From NCBI GenBank assembly GCA_037954235.1, contig JBBMOA010000019.1, forward strand, positions 13,538,805-13,602,804: a stretch of DNA of 64,000 nucleotides, in the 5' to 3' direction. The translations under genes and the position numbers were made by a program. Source of the stretch: Aulostomus chinensis. Lineage: Eukaryota > Chordata > Actinopteri > Syngnathiformes > Aulostomidae. The notes under the pieces were generated by a model. It made no database searches, was not told the DNA's origin, and was given only the letters and a program-made list of their open reading frames with translations. Numbering within the stretch: position 1 is the first letter of the stretch; the number at the start of each line of letters is the position of its first letter. Positions 62,051 to 64,000 of the stretch are shown piece after piece.

Positions 62051-62603
62051 AGCCTGGTTTCCATCGTAATGTAAAGAAAATCTTTCACAGTTTGCAAAGA
62101 AAAAAAGAAATGTGAATAAGGTGCATCACCATCAAGTGGTTGGAACGAATAAACTGTGGTAGTTTTGTCAAAAGATGGAGCTACGTAAAGTGTAGATTAT
62201 GTACCCTGCAATAAAACAGAGAAGAAGTTGAGGTTACACACCAAAAACTTAACAAGCAGTTGCCCTGGCAACGCATACATCTTTGTGCATTTTTTTTCAT
62301 GGATGAGACAAAGGAATATTCTGGTCCCTTTGTCTGTCCATATAAATCAATTGTTGTTGTTTCCAGCCATGTTGCTATGAAGAACCAAAAAGACACCGTT
62401 AGCAGGAACAGGCTTCACATGAGTTCAGTCTGTCTCCATATTTGAGGATTCTGTCTTTTTCGTCCTCAATCCCATCCCATGTGAGGGTTGTTGGGGGGGG
62501 GTTAATGATTTCTTTATTCGAATGTTTGAGTTTCCATCCCCCTTTTCCTATGCGATACTTCAAACTATGCATAAAAACAGGATGATGTGATGGAAACCCT
62601 GCT
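62051..62603. mobile_element. Non-autonomous DNA transposon / MITE (about 553 bp)
   Basis: Ends are inverted repeats: left AGCCTGGTTTCCATC (62051-62065) and, inverted, right AGCAGGGTTTCCATC (62603-62589), 13 of 15 matching. If the right boundary is moved in by two bases, the flanks TTGTCAGT and TTGTGAGA match at 6 of 8 positions, which would suit an 8-bp hAT-type duplication. No transposase is encoded. The interior contains a G9 run (62493-62501) and TTGCCCTGGCAA. The overall look is familiar from fish genomes, but the family name is not asserted. Confidence 0.6.
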
Positions 62604-63956
62604 TGTGAGAACAGACGAAGAGACTAGGAGGAATAAAAGGGGGGCGCCATCACCACTGCTTGTCCACCGACCCAAGCAGAAAGTCCAGTGTCCCCCCTGT
62701 GTCCTGTCACAGTCCGACTGGCTGATTGACATTCCTGAATGCACCATGAAACCTCCAGCTGGGACCTTGAAGGGAAAAACTCTCTCCTAAATAAACATAC
62801 AGTCCAACAGCTGCTTCGACTGAGAGAAATACTGGGTCTATCTATATGACACAGTCCCGGTGTGCACAGTGATTTCCACTTTTCCAGACAGTTGCTGTTG
62901 ATCTGCATGCACTGTTTTCTCCAGTGATATACTCATTACCACAAAAAAAACTGTAAAAGAGTTGCAGCAGAATAATATGAAAGGGAAATATAGAAATTGG
63001 AGGTAAAAGTGTGAAGATGGATGGTGAGAAATGGATGTAGAAGCATTTTTGCTGCTTTTCTCCACAAAGATAAGCAAGGATGCACTGGAAGGCTCTCAGC
63101 TGTTTTTTCTTAAGTGCAGCTTACTGTAGAAAATAATGAGAAAAACAGGTTTAAACTGCTAAGTGTCAATTATAAGTGGCACGTTTTACTAGGCTGGCCT
63201 CATTCAAGAAAGAGTTTGTTGTTTAAGCATTTAGAAAATGGCAATAAATAAATATATCAAGATCACTCTTTTGCCTTGCTCTTTAGTTGGATTTCTATTG
63301 GCTGCCCGTGGAAAATGTTGAAGACAAATCCACATTACGCGACTGTATTCATGGGATGTCGCTTGCTGCCTTGAATCCCTGATAACAAGCTATCTCTGTT
63401 TTTGTCACCAAAAAGGAAGAAAAGGAAAGGAACCCAGATGAAAGTATGTCGTGAGGCACTGTTAACAAGCCTAACATTTCCTGTTGTGATGGACGACCCC
63501 CTTCCACACCAGTCAACCCTTGTAACCACAGAGTTAACGCATCATGAAACATAATATGTATAGGCAGGGCTGACATGATCATTTTAGCTGGAGTTAATTT
63601 TGGGTCCATGCACTCCCCTCCCATCTTCCTTGTTCTTGAAATATTTTATCATCTGATGAAGATTTAGTGCGTCATATTATCATACATATGACTATCCCTC
63701 ACGCTCAAGCCCTCGCCAGATGAGTTCACACAAAGCTTATTAATCTCGCGGCTGCCAGGTCAATCGCTCTGCGTTCCAGTTGGCGTTAGTGAATGTGGTG
63801 GCATTCCCCCGCATCAAGGAGGAGGCTGCATGGGCAGAGCTACAGTATAGCTGCTTCCGGTTAGCCGTCTGCTAACTTGAATGTGGATAAATGATTTAAT
63901 CATGCAGCAATTATGGAATTCCAAACACTATCTGACCTAATGGATCAAACTCTGCT

Positions 63957-63958
<2 letters not shown>
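62604..63958. other. Non-coding DNA, no gene recognised
   Basis: No recognisable exon, RNA gene or complete mobile element. Only ordinary unique-looking sequence lies up to the terminal TG array. Confidence 0.55.

Positions 63959-64000
<42 letters not shown>
63959..64000. repeat. (TG)n microsatellite, cut by the right end of the window
   Basis: At least 42 bases of TG/GT repeat continue to the last base, so the full length is unknown. Confidence 0.95.

Overview
This window is vertebrate nuclear DNA, most likely from a percomorph teleost fish. Three observations point there. It is mostly non-coding with dense (AC/TG)n, (GA)n and poly-G/C tracts. It carries several copies of tRNA-derived SINEs and non-autonomous DNA transposons of types common in teleosts. 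It also holds one clearly recognisable vertebrate gene with short exons and GT-AG introns. There is no sign of bacterial or viral organisation.

The only protein-coding gene I can support is the 5' part of mmp17 (membrane-type 4 matrix metalloproteinase, MT4-MMP, a GPI-anchored metalloproteinase) on the minus strand. Exon 1 (36011-35877, signal peptide and start of the prodomain), exon 2 (8789-8657, prodomain) and exon 3 (8542-8407, cysteine switch and furin site) join in frame across consensus GT-AG splice sites. They give 134 codons plus two bases. Intron 1 is about 27.1 kb, intron 2 only 114 bp, and intron 3 runs off the left end of the window. The catalytic domain, hinge, hemopexin domain and GPI signal should therefore lie to the left. 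A CpG-rich presumed promoter and 5'UTR lies at 36012-36600 and contains a (GA)n/(GT)n double microsatellite.

Layout: 1-8406 is intron 3 (partial). 8407-8789 holds exons 3 and 2. 8790-35876 is intron 1, with two SINE copies of one family (15.5 and 19.4 kb), a second SINE type (34.4 kb), a 38-bp perfect palindrome (20.5 kb), a roughly 0.7-kb inverted-repeat transposon (31.4-32.1 kb) and many microsatellites. 35877-36600 is exon 1 and the promoter. 36.6-64 kb is apparently gene-free upstream sequence with three more SINE copies (50.6, 53.2, 61.3 kb), a longer dispersed repeat (44.5-45.05 kb), a repeat carrying a CTCF-like motif (59.8 kb), a CpG-rich hexanucleotide patch (60.5-60.75 kb), a 553-bp inverted-repeat element (62.05-62.6 kb) and a (TG)n array cut by the right end.

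No tRNA gene, rRNA gene, CRISPR array or second protein-coding gene could be supported. Transposon family names are assigned from structure and familiarity, not from a database search. I found no undescribed gene system. The points most worth checking are the poly-C splice acceptor of mmp17 exon 2, the perfect palindrome, the SINE-seeded poly-G tracts, and the CTCF-like site in a repeat.
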